64,000 nucleotides of DNA from Pseudomonas syringae (GCF_001698815.1 NZ_LGSI01000020.1:195483-259482), one strand, 5' to 3'; shown: positions 18,298 through 27,158, counted from the stretch's first letter. The notes: generated from the letters alone by a model not told the origin. Program-made: numbers and translations.

Positions 18298-19263
18298 TCA
18301 TCTACAGTTCCCAGCTATGCGATAGCCCGCCGCCTGAGCTTCAGACTCAGATTCAAACGACATCTGGTTTTTCGCTGCAACTTTGTCGTAGCCCGGACAG
18401 CCATGGGACAGGTGATACACGTGACTGTTGCGGTTGCCAATGATCGCGCCACTTGACGCTGAGCGAGTGACAGGTACCTGCGGTTGTGGCTGCGAAGCTC
18501 GGTCCGGGATCGAGCTGACTACACCGTCACCGACGGTCTTGTAGCCTTGTGTCCAGGTGCGGTCGTTGGTCACGAACGGGTTGGGGTGGCCCATGATCGC
18601 CGCAATCCTGGTGTTGCGTTCCTTTTCCCAGGGCGTTACTGGAAACTGCCTGTCCCAGGCCATGAACAACTGTTGCTGCTGACGTGACATGGTCAAGTTG
18701 TAACGGTCGAACATGTAGAACGTCGTCCTCGCTACCAATCCTTTCACTTCATCGCGTGGCTCGGCTTCGCGCTGCTCGAAGTCGACTTTGGTCTTGCATT
18801 GACCATACTGCGGCGCAACTCCGGCAGCCATTCCGTAGTTGAAATTACTGCGGTCGCCGTTGACTTCACCCACCGAGGGGTAAAGGTTGAACAGGTCAGC
18901 TTCCATGGCTTGAAACACCGGATCATCACTTACACAGTGTTCGCGACCACCGTTCTGCCAGCACTGCCGCTGATGGCCGAATGTCCATGCCGGAACGATG
19001 TGCTCCCATTCGGTTCTGTCGGAGCGGTTTTCTTGCTTTCGGGCTTGAAGGCCGCAGGAAGCAGCATCGATACGGCCACCCGATTTCCCCACCCATGTCC
19101 ATTTGCAGCCGCAATACAGGTCACCCTGCGCACTGCTGGCCTGGTCGAGATAGACCTTCTGTTTCGCGATGATCTTGGCTTCGGAAAAAGTAGATGGAGG
19201 GCTTGAGAACGCGGGGTTGATGACGGCGATGGACAGCAATAATACGTAACGCAACAAGTTCAT
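18298..19263 (-). CDS. secreted endonuclease I (NucM/EndA) with extra C-terminal domain
   Basis: A 321-aa exported nuclease. Residues 1-20 form a signal peptide (MNLLRYVLLLSIAVINPAFS). The endonuclease I domain covers about 25-230. It contains EWEHIVPAW (85-93), with the catalytic His, and the metal-binding DLFNLYPSVGEVNGDRSNFN block (123-142). Cysteines at 51, 53, 70, 101 and 110 probably form disulfides. The last ~50 residues form an Ada-like/metal-binding module (GNRNSHVYHLSHGCPGYDKV then FESESEAQAAGYRIAGNC), joined by a Gln/Pro linker. It degrades DNA in the periplasm or outside the cell. The gene stands alone. Confidence 0.88.
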   Translation of the reverse strand: MNLLRYVLLLSIAVINPAFSSPPSTFSEAKIIAKQKVYLDQASSAQGDLYCGCKWTWVGKSGGRIDAASCGLQARKQENRSDRTEWEHIVPAWTFGHQRQCWQNGGREHCVSDDPVFQAMEADLFNLYPSVGEVNGDRSNFNYGMAAGVAPQYGQCKTKVDFEQREAEPRDEVKGLVARTTFYMFDRYNLTMSRQQQQLFMAWDRQFPVTPWEKERNTRIAAIMGHPNPFVTNDRTWTQGYKTVGDGVVSSIPDRASQPQPQVPVTRSASSGAIIGNRNSHVYHLSHGCPGYDKVAAKNQMSFESESEAQAAGYRIAGNCR

Positions 19264-19323
19264 GAGTGAGCATATTCAAGTTTCAGGTGCCGCATTGTAC
19301 TCATGTTCTAGTTGAGGATTGGC

Positions 19324-19662
19324 TCACAATCGCTTTAGGAGTTGCTCAAGCGTTCCGTGTTCCCAGGTCGAGAGCAGTGCGATTGGGTCGGTACCGTATC
19401 GGTCGCCATTGTCGAATGACCACCGCCTGCCATCTGGGCTGACGCACTCTGCGCAGTAGCCGAGCTCATCGCAGTCGTTGTAGATCGTGATACGCCAACC
19501 GTCGACGACAACGACGAACAAGCCGGTATGGATCTCACCCCTGGACTGATCGCATCCCTTGGCCATGACGCGACGCTCGAAAGTGACCTCGCGCAGGATA
19601 TGGCAAACCTCCCTTGCGGTCAGCGCAGTGCGGGAGTCGTCAGTACGGTCGTCTACAGTCAT
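19324..19662 (-). CDS. small conserved hypothetical protein
   Basis: A 112-aa protein that reads as a real gene: plausible ATG, predicted mixed alpha/beta secondary structure, conserved-looking core GLFVVVVDGWRITIYNDCDE and SPDGRRWSFDNGDRYGTDP. It resembles small Pseudomonas proteins of unknown function. No signal peptide or catalytic motif is seen. It stands alone, between the nuclease and the oxidoreductase, all on the minus strand. Confidence 0.6.
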   Translation of the reverse strand: MTVDDRTDDSRTALTAREVCHILREVTFERRVMAKGCDQSRGEIHTGLFVVVVDGWRITIYNDCDELGYCAECVSPDGRRWSFDNGDRYGTDPIALLSTWEHGTLEQLLKRL

Positions 19663-19770
19663 TACATGTCCAGTCTCGGCCTTCAGCTGGTCAAGGATAC
19701 CAATCTCTCGTTGCGGCAGCTTTAGTGGCTGAAGACGGCCGTCCCAAGAAAGTGGATGGGTGAAGCTGCG

Positions 19771-20781
19771 TCAGAGGACCGTGAGTACGATCTTGCCTCG
19801 AATATGACCACGTGCCGCTCGCTCGTGCGCCTGGCTCGCCTCGGCAAGCGGGTAGGTGCTGTCGATCGCGACGCGCAGAGTCCCTGCTTCGAGCAAGCGA
19901 CCGGCCTCCGCCAGCTGCGCGCCGCTGGACCGCACCTGGGTGGCTGAGACCGTGACGCCCAACTTTTCAGCTTCTTCGGCACCGGCGAAACCCAGGGGGA
20001 ATATCGGGAACAAGGCTCCGCCATGCTTGAGCGTCCGCAGGAATCGCTCGGTTGTCGGGCCACCAACAGAGTCGATTACCAGATCGACATCACGCACGAC
20101 GTCTTCGGCGGCAACCTGGGTATAGTCGATGAAATCATCGGCGCCGAGGTCGCGCAAAAATGCCTCGTGCTCGCCAGACGCCACAGCAATCACTCGTGCT
20201 CCCTTCCATTTGGCGATTTGCACCACGAAATGTCCCACACCGCCTGCGGCTCCGTTGACGAGGACTGTCTTGCCCGCCAGAGGTAATGGCTCATGCCGGT
20301 TCGGCTGGAGCGGATTCGGTACGTCGTGTCCCAGTGCGATCATGAATTGCCACGCCGTGAGCAGTGACATAGGTGCTGCAGCTGCATGCGCATGATCGAT
20401 GCCAGTCGGCTTAAGCGCTACTTCCGACGCCGGCACGCTGACGTACTCAGCGTACGCTTTGCTCGGCCCAAAGCTGGGAAACCGAACCATCGAGTAGACT
20501 TCGTCGCCCTCGGAAAAATTTGTGACATCTGCAGCGACTGCCTCGATTACGCCAGAGATGTCTGTCCCCAGAATGATGGGGAAGGACACTTGCGGCTGCC
20601 ATTCAGGTGGCAACATCTTATATCCGTCGCGCAAGTACCAGTCGGGAGGATTGACCCCCACCGCGTGCACGCGAACCATCACCTCTCCAGGCTCTAATTC
20701 GGGGATCGGTGCATCTTCGTAACGCAGAACCTCGGGGCCACCGAACGCATGTTGGCGAACCGCTTTCATCGTTTTGCTCAT
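19771..20781 (-). CDS. NADP-dependent zinc-free MDR oxidoreductase (quinone-oxidoreductase type)
   Basis: A 336-aa medium-chain dehydrogenase without zinc ligands. It shows the quinone-oxidoreductase hallmark LVNGAAGGVGHFVVQIAKW near 155-175, the entry motif AVGVNPPDWYLRDG near 45, and GTDISGVIEAV near 75. Such enzymes reduce quinones or enals with NADPH. The frame is open to 20907, but ATG 20781 (MSKTMKAVRQHAFGG) is the natural start and leaves the operator at 20820-20855 intact. It is divergent from a TetR gene that presumably represses it. Confidence 0.85.
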   Translation of the reverse strand: MSKTMKAVRQHAFGGPEVLRYEDAPIPELEPGEVMVRVHAVGVNPPDWYLRDGYKMLPPEWQPQVSFPIILGTDISGVIEAVAADVTNFSEGDEVYSMVRFPSFGPSKAYAEYVSVPASEVALKPTGIDHAHAAAAPMSLLTAWQFMIALGHDVPNPLQPNRHEPLPLAGKTVLVNGAAGGVGHFVVQIAKWKGARVIAVASGEHEAFLRDLGADDFIDYTQVAAEDVVRDVDLVIDSVGGPTTERFLRTLKHGGALFPIFPLGFAGAEEAEKLGVTVSATQVRSSGAQLAEAGRLLEAGTLRVAIDSTYPLAEASQAHERAARGHIRGKIVLTVL

Positions 20782-20819
20782 AATCACTTTCTCCCGAGCC
20801 ATGGGTAGGCTAAAGTTAC

Positions 20820-20855
20820 CGGAACACCGCTCCAAATATATGGAGCACTGTTCCG
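20820..20855. promoter_or_regulatory. TetR-type operator palindrome
   Basis: Arm CGGAACACCGCTCCA (20820-20834) and arm TGGAGCACTGTTCCG (20841-20855) are inverted repeats with 13 of 15 positions paired, around AATATA. It lies between the divergent oxidoreductase (start 20781) and TetR gene (start 20875), overlapping both promoters. Confidence 0.75.
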
Positions 20856-20874
20856 TTTTGTCAAGAATGGATTT

Positions 20875-21438
20875 ATGAGAGCTGACGCGCAAAAAAATTA
20901 CGACCATATCCTGACGGTCGCCCGCGACGTATTCACGGAGCAGGGCGTTGATGCATCGATTCGTGATGTGGCCCGCAGAGCGGAAGTAGGGCTAGGAACT
21001 CTGTACCGGCATTTCCCGACCAGAGAGGCCTTGTTCGAAGCCTTGCTGCGCACGAGTTTCAATGCGTTGACGATTCGAGCCGGAGAGCTTGAAACGGTAG
21101 AACCAGCCGATGATGCACTTGTGTCGTGGCTGGGCGAAATCGTCGCAGTTGCACGCAGTCTGCGCGGGGTTATTGCGGTGATGGTGGCCGCCATCGAGGA
21201 GCCAGAGTCTGCATTGCATGCTTCATGCGTCACCATGAAGGCGTCAGGAACGCGTTTATTGGGCCGAGCTCAAGGCGCAGGATTGGCGCGGGCCGACATA
21301 GACGGCGCCGATCTATTCGCGCTTGTCGGTGCGCTCACATGGATCAACGATCAGCCCTCACTTGCGGCCCGCGCCAACCATCTTTTCGATGTCATCTCCA
21401 GCTCGATTCTGCTGAGTCGCGGTCGTGCCATTGATTGA
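20875..21438 (+). CDS. TetR-family repressor
   Basis: A 187-aa regulator. The N-terminal helix-turn-helix is DASIRDVARRAEVGLGTLYR with HFPTREALFEALL following (about 22-55), a typical TetR domain. The C-terminal ligand domain matches the TetR group often linked to MDR or SDR oxidoreductases. The adjacent 36-bp palindrome and divergent quinone oxidoreductase make autorepression plus control of that enzyme the likely role. The inducer is unknown, probably a reactive aldehyde or quinone. Confidence 0.87.
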   Translation: MRADAQKNYDHILTVARDVFTEQGVDASIRDVARRAEVGLGTLYRHFPTREALFEALLRTSFNALTIRAGELETVEPADDALVSWLGEIVAVARSLRGVIAVMVAAIEEPESALHASCVTMKASGTRLLGRAQGAGLARADIDGADLFALVGALTWINDQPSLAARANHLFDVISSSILLSRGRAID

Positions 21439-21452
21439 GAAACCGTTCCGGG

Positions 21453-21923
21453 CTAAGGAACGTGTCGGCTTTTCGAACCGCGGTCAGGCACGCGGGGTTG
21501 CTTTATGCCCCAGTACTTCTGCATCTCGATGAACAGGAAAGAGGCCGTCCAGGTGATTAGCACCAGGCCGGTAAGGGCTTCGAGACCGGTGAGGAACTTG
21601 AGCGGGCCAATCGGCGAGATATCACCAAAACCAATGGTCGTGTAGGTGGTGAATGAAAAGTACACCGAGTCCATGAAACTGCCGTCAAAGTTGCCGGTGA
21701 GCTTGCCCAGCCTTTCGGTCTTGTTCATCAGGTAATAACCCAACGCAAAGACCCAGACTTCAATGGCATGGGCTATCAGCGCGCCCATGACACCGAACAC
21801 GATTCTGAATCGATGCCAGATTTTCAGCCTGGGCAGGAGCAGGTTCAGGCGCAACAGGCACTCGTAGTGGATGAACACAGCGGTGGTTATGATCAGCATA
21901 TTGATCAGGGTGACGAGGATCAT
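21453..21923 (-). CDS. two-TM ion channel protein (potassium-channel pore type)
   Basis: About 156 aa. It has an N-terminal hydrophobic helix, then a helix (MGALIAHAIEVWVFALGYYL), a pore loop with the selectivity-filter sequence TTYTTIGFGDISP near residue 95, and a last transmembrane helix (LTGLEALTGLVLITWTASFL). TIGFGD is the potassium-channel signature. ATG 21923 gives MILVTLINML; a GTG nine bases upstream is an alternative start. It is an inner-membrane protein, possibly a potassium leak channel. The gene is monocistronic. Confidence 0.83.
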   Translation of the reverse strand: MILVTLINMLIITTAVFIHYECLLRLNLLLPRLKIWHRFRIVFGVMGALIAHAIEVWVFALGYYLMNKTERLGKLTGNFDGSFMDSVYFSFTTYTTIGFGDISPIGPLKFLTGLEALTGLVLITWTASFLFIEMQKYWGIKQPRVPDRGSKSRHVP

Positions 21924-21975
21924 GGGAGGCACTCAGCTCGGTGTTCTTGCGTAACCATCTAGTCAAAGATGAAGT

Positions 21976-23574
21976 TCAACCAGGCTTGCTAACAGGGAGA
22001 GCTTCCTCCGGGCTGTCCCGGTTGGCTGCAGCCCATCGGTTGCGGCCCTTGCTTTTTGCCGCGTAGAGGAAGGCGTCGGCAGCTTTGATGAGCCCGTCGG
22101 CAGTGGCGTCTTCGGATCCCGGCAAGAAGGTAGCAATGCCGGCACTTGCGGTGACCCTACCAAGTGGATGATCGCTGTGCTCAATCCCCAGCAGACGGAT
22201 ATTGTCCAAAATCGTCTGCGCTACGCGGTAGGCTCCAATACTGTCGGTCTCGGGCAGCAGCACCGTGAATTCTTCACCACCATATCGGACTGCTAGATCC
22301 GCCGGTCTGTTGAGAGACTGGCGAATGGCCTCAGCTACTTGACGCAGGCAGTCGTCGCCGGCGGAGTGTCCGTATTCGTCGTTGAAGCGCTTGAAATAGT
22401 CTACGTCCAGCATGATCAACGCCAGCTGCTTCCCCTCGCGTTTGGCGCGGCTGATTTCTTTGGCCAATACCAGATCCAGCATCCTGCGATTGCCGAGGCC
22501 TGTCAGACTGTCTGTCAGGGCCATGTTTCGGACGGTTTGATGGACTCGCCGGATTTCACGTTCCATCGCCGTCCGTTGCCGCAAATGGCCGAGCACCACG
22601 AAGCCAAAGACAGCTAAACCTGTAACCAGCACCAGCAGGACTATGCCGGTTTTGATCAAGTCACGACGCCATGGCCCGACGAAGGATTCCCTCGACAGAC
22701 CTGCTTCGACTACGAGAGGGTATCTGCCTACGGCACGATAGCCGTAGAGGCGATAGGTGCCATCAACCACGGCCTTGACCTCTGCCACACCCTGGTCGGA
22801 AACGGGAAGGTGGTTCTTGAATATCTCGCTATCAGCGAGGCTCTGCCCAATGACCGCTGCATTGTACGGCCGCCGCACCAGGATCGTACCGTCGCGTAGG
22901 GTCAAGACCAGCGCGCCTTTGTCATCGATTTTGAAGTCACCGTAATAATCGACGAAGTAGCTGACTTTGATGGTACCCAGCAGGACCCCGGCGAACGATC
23001 CGTCGGGGTTCTCCAGACGACGAGAAATGGGAATGATGGGCTCGCCGGTTGAGCGGCTATTAACGACCTTGCCGATCCGGACGTTTTGATCTTTATGGGT
23101 GCGATGGTAGATGAAGTAGTCGCGGTCAGCGTTGTTCGCGGCTTCAGGATTGACAGGCTTATCAGTAACGATCCATTCGCCATCAGGGCCGTAAATGAAC
23201 AGGCCGTGTAGCTGGGGCATGATCTTGGCTTGCTGAATCATCAGTGCGTGTATACGGGGCACGTCGATATTCGCGATGCCATCGCCCTCTACGCGTTCAC
23301 CGAGCGTGGCAGTCAGAAGATCAACCTGCCGAACGGCGTCTTCAGCATGCTGGGCCGTAGCACGTGCCAGGTTGGACGCTGAGTCGCGAGCTACGGCGAA
23401 AGCCTGCTGATAATCTCTCCATGCTCTCCACCCTTCGACAGATAGAAAGGTGATGATCACCAACGCAATGAAACACACCGTCAGGCGAAATCCAGACGCG
23501 GCGCGGCCTGCACCTAACATCAAGGGCTCGGCGGAAGCGTCCGATGAAACTTCTCTCTCTTTGCGTCCCGGCAT
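21976..23574 (-). CDS. membrane diguanylate cyclase with periplasmic dCACHE sensor
   Basis: A 532-aa protein that makes cyclic di-GMP from two GTP. A transmembrane helix at about 30-47 is followed by a periplasmic Cache-like sensor (50-305; GLFIYGPDGEWIVTDKP, DYFIYHRTHKDQNVRIG), a second helix at 309-330, and a cytoplasmic GGDEF domain. The active-site motif is GGEEF (432-436) and the inhibitory I-site RPAD (423-426) lies five residues before it, so the enzyme looks active and feedback-inhibited. GAGG precedes the ATG by 7 bases. Cache domains of this type often sense amino acids or carboxylates. No partner genes lie adjacent. Confidence 0.9.
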   Translation of the reverse strand: MPGRKEREVSSDASAEPLMLGAGRAASGFRLTVCFIALVIITFLSVEGWRAWRDYQQAFAVARDSASNLARATAQHAEDAVRQVDLLTATLGERVEGDGIANIDVPRIHALMIQQAKIMPQLHGLFIYGPDGEWIVTDKPVNPEAANNADRDYFIYHRTHKDQNVRIGKVVNSRSTGEPIIPISRRLENPDGSFAGVLLGTIKVSYFVDYYGDFKIDDKGALVLTLRDGTILVRRPYNAAVIGQSLADSEIFKNHLPVSDQGVAEVKAVVDGTYRLYGYRAVGRYPLVVEAGLSRESFVGPWRRDLIKTGIVLLVLVTGLAVFGFVVLGHLRQRTAMEREIRRVHQTVRNMALTDSLTGLGNRRMLDLVLAKEISRAKREGKQLALIMLDVDYFKRFNDEYGHSAGDDCLRQVAEAIRQSLNRPADLAVRYGGEEFTVLLPETDSIGAYRVAQTILDNIRLLGIEHSDHPLGRVTASAGIATFLPGSEDATADGLIKAADAFLYAAKSKGRNRWAAANRDSPEEALPVSKPG

Positions 23575-23776
23575 CGAGATACCTCAATGGAAAAAACTGC
23601 GAACCGCCACACAAGGGCGAGCGGACAATGGTGTTGATCAGCTTAGGGCCGATTAGCTCCTGGTGGTTAACGACTGTGAAAGTTGCAGGAACACGTTTGA
23701 AGGAAGAGCGGAGAAACCTGGATCTTTTGGCGAATGCTGGAGTATTGGTTCGATATTAGGCGAGGCAACTGCATGA

Positions 23777-24688
23777 TTAGGCCCGGGCAGCTGCCGCAAA
23801 GTGTGGAGACTGGCCAAAAGACTCAATCAGGAGTTCGGTGAGGACCCGTATCTTCCGTGCGGGATGCTGGCCTGGCGGGCGGATGACGTAGGCTCCAGCG
23901 GGTGGTGGTGGATAGCCGGTCATAATCGGCGCGAGCGCCCCGGAGGTCAAATGTTCATGGGTGAGACAATCCGGCAGGTACGCAATCCCCAGTCCCGCTG
24001 TTGCGGCGGCGACTAACGCTGTGCCGTTGTCGGCCTTGAAGCGTCCTTGGGGTCGAACCGTGATGATCTTGTCGCCATCCATGAATTGCCAGGCTTCGGT
24101 GCTCTGCATGAGGGCTTCATGGTCAACGATATCCTCGGGCGTCTCGGGTGACCCATGAGCTTTTATGTAGTCAGGACTTGCGACGAGCTTCGTGTAAATC
24201 GGGCCGATGCCTCTTGCAATGAGGTTGGAGTCCGCAAGATAACCAACCCGTATCGCACAATCGAAACCCTCCGTAATGAGATCTACAAAGCGATCGCTGT
24301 AGCAGGTCTGGATTTGTAGCTGGGGGTGGCGTCGCGCCATTTCCGCGAGCATGGGGGCGAAATGGGTAGGGCCGAAAGATAGTGGCACGGAAATTCGCAA
24401 GCGGCCGCGAAGGGCGCCAAGGGGCAGGATCGCTTCCTTGGCTGCGTCGACCTCGGCACAGACTCTGGCCGCATAGTCTCGGAAAGTGCCCCCGGCTTCT
24501 GTGAGAGCTGCCCCTCGGGTGGATCGTGCGAGCAGCTGCACGCCAAGTTCTGCTTCAAGCCTGGCAAGCCGGCGACTGACTATTGATTTGGACACTCCCA
24601 GGCGGACCGCCGCAGACGAAACTCCCCCAGCATCAGCAACCTCTACGAATGTCTGTAGCTCTTCGATATCCACGTGAGTGTTCCCCAT
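23777..24688 (-). CDS. LysR-family transcriptional regulator
   Basis: A 303-aa LysR protein. The N-terminal helix-turn-helix (GGVSSAAVRLGVSKSIVSRR, then LARLEAELGVQLLARSTRG) and the C-terminal substrate-binding fold are complete. It is transcribed divergently from an isochorismatase-family gene 214 bp away, which it probably controls. Confidence 0.87.
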   Translation of the reverse strand: MGNTHVDIEELQTFVEVADAGGVSSAAVRLGVSKSIVSRRLARLEAELGVQLLARSTRGAALTEAGGTFRDYAARVCAEVDAAKEAILPLGALRGRLRISVPLSFGPTHFAPMLAEMARRHPQLQIQTCYSDRFVDLITEGFDCAIRVGYLADSNLIARGIGPIYTKLVASPDYIKAHGSPETPEDIVDHEALMQSTEAWQFMDGDKIITVRPQGRFKADNGTALVAAATAGLGIAYLPDCLTHEHLTSGALAPIMTGYPPPPAGAYVIRPPGQHPARKIRVLTELLIESFGQSPHFAAAARA

Positions 24689-24902
24689 TTCGCAACACAG
24701 CTAGTCTCGGAATGCTACTACTGCATCGGCCTCGGGAACAGCACAATCCTGCCTCCTGGCAACGTCATCACTGGCGCATGTCCCCAGGAAAACTAAATCG
24801 CTCTCTACATCAGAAGAGGCGCTGTCAGGGTCTTGCCCATTCTCCCGGACGGACTCTGGCCCTTCCACACGCGTGCATCACCACCAATAAAAGGACCTTC
24901 CA

Positions 24903-25559
24903 ATGACAAGCGAAATTATCCGCGACCCTCATACCGACCAACTCTTGTCGCCCGAGAACTCGGCGCTCATCATCATTGACTACCAGCCGATCCAAGTCTC
25001 CTCGATCCGTTCAATGTCGCGCGAGGAACTCATCTTTAACATCACGAGCGTCGCCAAGGCAGCCGTCAATTACAACCTTCCTATTATTCATTCGACTGTC
25101 AATGTCGCGACCGGTCGCAACAAGCCGCCCATCCGGGAGCTACAGGAGATACTCGGTCATCTGCCGACATATGACCGCACCTCGATCAACAGCTGGGAAG
25201 ACACCGAGTTCAAGCAGGCGGTCAAAGCGATCGGCCGCCGGAAGCTCATTATGACCGCACTCTGGACCGAAGCCTGTCTGACGTTCCCTGTGCTCGACGC
25301 GATCCAGGAAGGCTATGACGTCTACGTGCCGATTGATGCGGTCGGTGGCACATCGCCCGTCGCACACGAAGCGGCGTTACGCCGGATCGAGCAGGCGGGC
25401 GCGAAGCTCATCAGCCGTGTGCAGATGTACTGCGAGCTCCAGCGCGACTGGTCGCGCGAATCAACCGTCCCCGGCTTTATGGGCGTCTTTGAGAACTTCG
25501 ACGGTTTCAACGCCGAAAAGACAGTAAAGGAAGCGACCAACGACACCTCACGTAGCTGA
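24903..25559 (+). CDS. isochorismatase-family hydrolase (YcaC-like)
   Basis: A 218-aa cysteine hydrolase. The N-terminal catalytic Asp lies in ALIIIDYQP (near 26), and the nucleophile Cys in MTALWTEACLTFP (near 125). Members cleave amides or ureides; the substrate here is unknown. AAGGA precedes the ATG. Base composition and codon use look like typical Pseudomonas. A strong hairpin follows the stop. Confidence 0.85.
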   Translation: MTSEIIRDPHTDQLLSPENSALIIIDYQPIQVSSIRSMSREELIFNITSVAKAAVNYNLPIIHSTVNVATGRNKPPIRELQEILGHLPTYDRTSINSWEDTEFKQAVKAIGRRKLIMTALWTEACLTFPVLDAIQEGYDVYVPIDAVGGTSPVAHEAALRRIEQAGAKLISRVQMYCELQRDWSRESTVPGFMGVFENFDGFNAEKTVKEATNDTSRS

Positions 25560-25569
25560 CAAATGATGG

Positions 25570-25602
25570 AGGTGGCGGTTGCGAACGCAGCCGCCGCCAC
25601 CT
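25570..25602 (+). terminator. hairpin after the isochorismatase gene
   Basis: GGTGGCGG (25571-25578) pairs with CCGCCACC (25594-25601), with a further A-T pair outside. It starts 10 bp after the stop codon. The downstream T-run is short, so efficiency is uncertain. Confidence 0.5.
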
Positions 25603-26196
25603 TCATTCAGCCAGGAGGATGGCCAAGGCGATGTCCGGCATAGGTGAAAGCAGCCGGTGGCAGTTACCACCGGGAGCCTGGGCTTGTGCACCAGGATGTC
25701 AGTGCGGGCTGAATCACTGTTTCTATGTCACGGCAATTGCCGCCTCTGGCCGATAGCTGCCGGTTGCGACTGGCTGCGTTCGACCGATTCCGTTGAAAAA
25801 GTGTGCCATGGTTTCTGCGGCTGAAAAATCCGCGTCCGAGATTGAAATCTTTACTTTTAGCAGAGGTTTCCAGACGCCAGATTTCACGTAGCTACGCGTA
25901 AAAATCGCGTTTTCACAAGCCAATGTTCAGGCAGTTTTGGATGGCCGTTTTTTTCAACAGAATCGACCCAAAGCTGACGGTGGCGACAGGCAGAAATCGA
26001 CCACTGCCAGACTGAGCATGGCGGATCGCACCACGGATCATCAGCACATGAAGCTGGTCTAGCGCACCGCCCGGATCTGGACAAGCCTCTACATCAATGC
26101 AACCAATGCAACCAATGCAACGTCAAGTGGTGTCAGGCCCGTGACCAATACATCAACCCTTTGCGGATCGTCTTGGGTGGTATCTGTCCCGATGGC
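25603..26196. other. intergenic stretch holding a MITE and short repeats
   Basis: No gene is recognised. It contains the 187-bp inverted-repeat element at 25782-25968, a 29-base segment at 25965-25993 that recurs at 45873-45901, and about three copies of a 9-base AATGCAACC unit near 26096-26122. It marks the border of the first NTF2/reductase island. Confidence 0.55.
25782..25968. mobile_element. MITE-like element, copy A
   Basis: Ends GACCGATTCCGTTGAAAAA (25782-25800) and TTTTTCAACAGAATCGACC (25950-25968) are inverted repeats with about two mismatches. The 187-bp body has no coding capacity. It aligns along its length with copy B at 41081-41265. The ends match the sequence just upstream of the IS1182-type transposase fragment at 29185-29203, so that transposase family probably moved it. 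Confidence 0.7.
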
Positions 26197-26613
26197 TTAG
26201 GGCCTGGGGCTTGCGTCCATCTCTGAGGCCAGCGCCAGTGCTTGCGTGTCGACATATTCTCGAATGTTCGTTAGCTTGCCATTTCGCACAGTGATGGCGA
26301 AGACAAAATAGTCCTCAAACGTCCTATTCGTGGCTTTGACTTTCCCGGTAGCGAAGCCGACGACCAGAACCCGGTCTCCCTGCGCTACGAACTCGGGGGG
26401 CTCTGGGGATGAAATTTCCATCTCTGCAGAAGCCTTCTGAAGCAAGTCTGCCAATCCCGCGTGCCCGCGGTGTGTGCCGGCCAACGGCCAGCCCTCTCCC
26501 GGAATGATCCACTCGATATCTTTGGCAGACAACGCCAGCAGACCTTGCCTATCGCCGCCGCCCATTGCTGCAAAAAACTCCTTCACAATCTGGATATTCT
26601 CTTGAATGCTCAT
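26197..26613 (-). CDS. NTF2-like/SnoaL-type protein, island 1 copy A
   Basis: A 138-aa protein of the NTF2-like fold used by SnoaL, ketosteroid-isomerase and related small enzymes. The frame is longer, but ATG 26613 (MSIQENIQIVKEFFAAMGGG) is the family start. It has the pattern DIEWIIPGEGWPLAGTHRGH near 30 and FAITVRNGKLTNIREYVDT near the end. It is clearly paralogous to the gene at 44542-44955. Function unknown; members bind or isomerise small hydrophobic substrates. It is the last gene of a leftward group with a second NTF2-like protein, a dinucleotide-binding reductase and an SDR. Confidence 0.78.
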   Translation of the reverse strand: MSIQENIQIVKEFFAAMGGGDRQGLLALSAKDIEWIIPGEGWPLAGTHRGHAGLADLLQKASAEMEISSPEPPEFVAQGDRVLVVGFATGKVKATNRTFEDYFVFAITVRNGKLTNIREYVDTQALALASEMDASPRP

Positions 26614-26660
26614 AAAGACCTCTCCATTGCTCTTACATCGGATCGTGTAGTGTCGGTAAT

Positions 26661-27083
26661 TCAGCCGAGGCCAAGTTGCTGCTGCATGACGGAAGCCTCG
26701 TTGTAGCAATGGAAAGATATGACCTTCCCATTTTCGAGGTGGAAAACATCGCAAGACGGGACATCTATCGTCTTGCCCGTGGGAGCTAGAGTCCCAGAAG
26801 CAAGCGCCAGATCACCTGTGTGCGTTCCCCGAATCGCGAGCTCGACAACGACAACATCTCCCGCGACGTGGATGTTCAACAACTCACGGTGCACATCGGG
26901 GAACGCGCTTACCAGGCCAGCGATAGAGTCACCAATGGCCTTCCCACGGAACTTCATGCCGGAAGCCATATCCCACATGTATCCTTCCTCAGAGAACATG
27001 GAAACAAACTTCTCGATATCCGTTCCTTGCCCCTCCGCGGAGGCACAGAGTTCTCTGATTATTCTTTCATTATTAAGCATCAT
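26661..27083 (-). CDS. NTF2-like/SnoaL-type protein, island 1 copy B
   Basis: A 140-aa NTF2-like ester-cyclase/SnoaL-type protein. Features are AFPDVHRELLNIHVAGD, then VVVELAIRGTHTGDLAL and APTGKTIDVPSCDVFHLENG. AAGGGGCG precedes the ATG. It is the paralogue of 44982-45410, with long shared blocks including the C-terminal SVMQQQLGL. It lies 47 bp upstream of its partner NTF2 gene. Confidence 0.78.
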   Translation of the reverse strand: MMLNNERIIRELCASAEGQGTDIEKFVSMFSEEGYMWDMASGMKFRGKAIGDSIAGLVSAFPDVHRELLNIHVAGDVVVVELAIRGTHTGDLALASGTLAPTGKTIDVPSCDVFHLENGKVISFHCYNEASVMQQQLGLG

Positions 27084-27158
27084 CGCCCCTTTCCTTGATT
27101 ATTAAGTACTATCTAATCGTCGAGGCAGGATCGCATCGAAACTTGCGATCACGACTCA

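Noticed and set aside
21444..21462. CGTTCC...GGAACG hairpin after the TetR gene as a terminator
   Set aside because: It overlaps the end of the convergent channel gene, has a short stem and lacks a following T-run, so it cannot be called with confidence.
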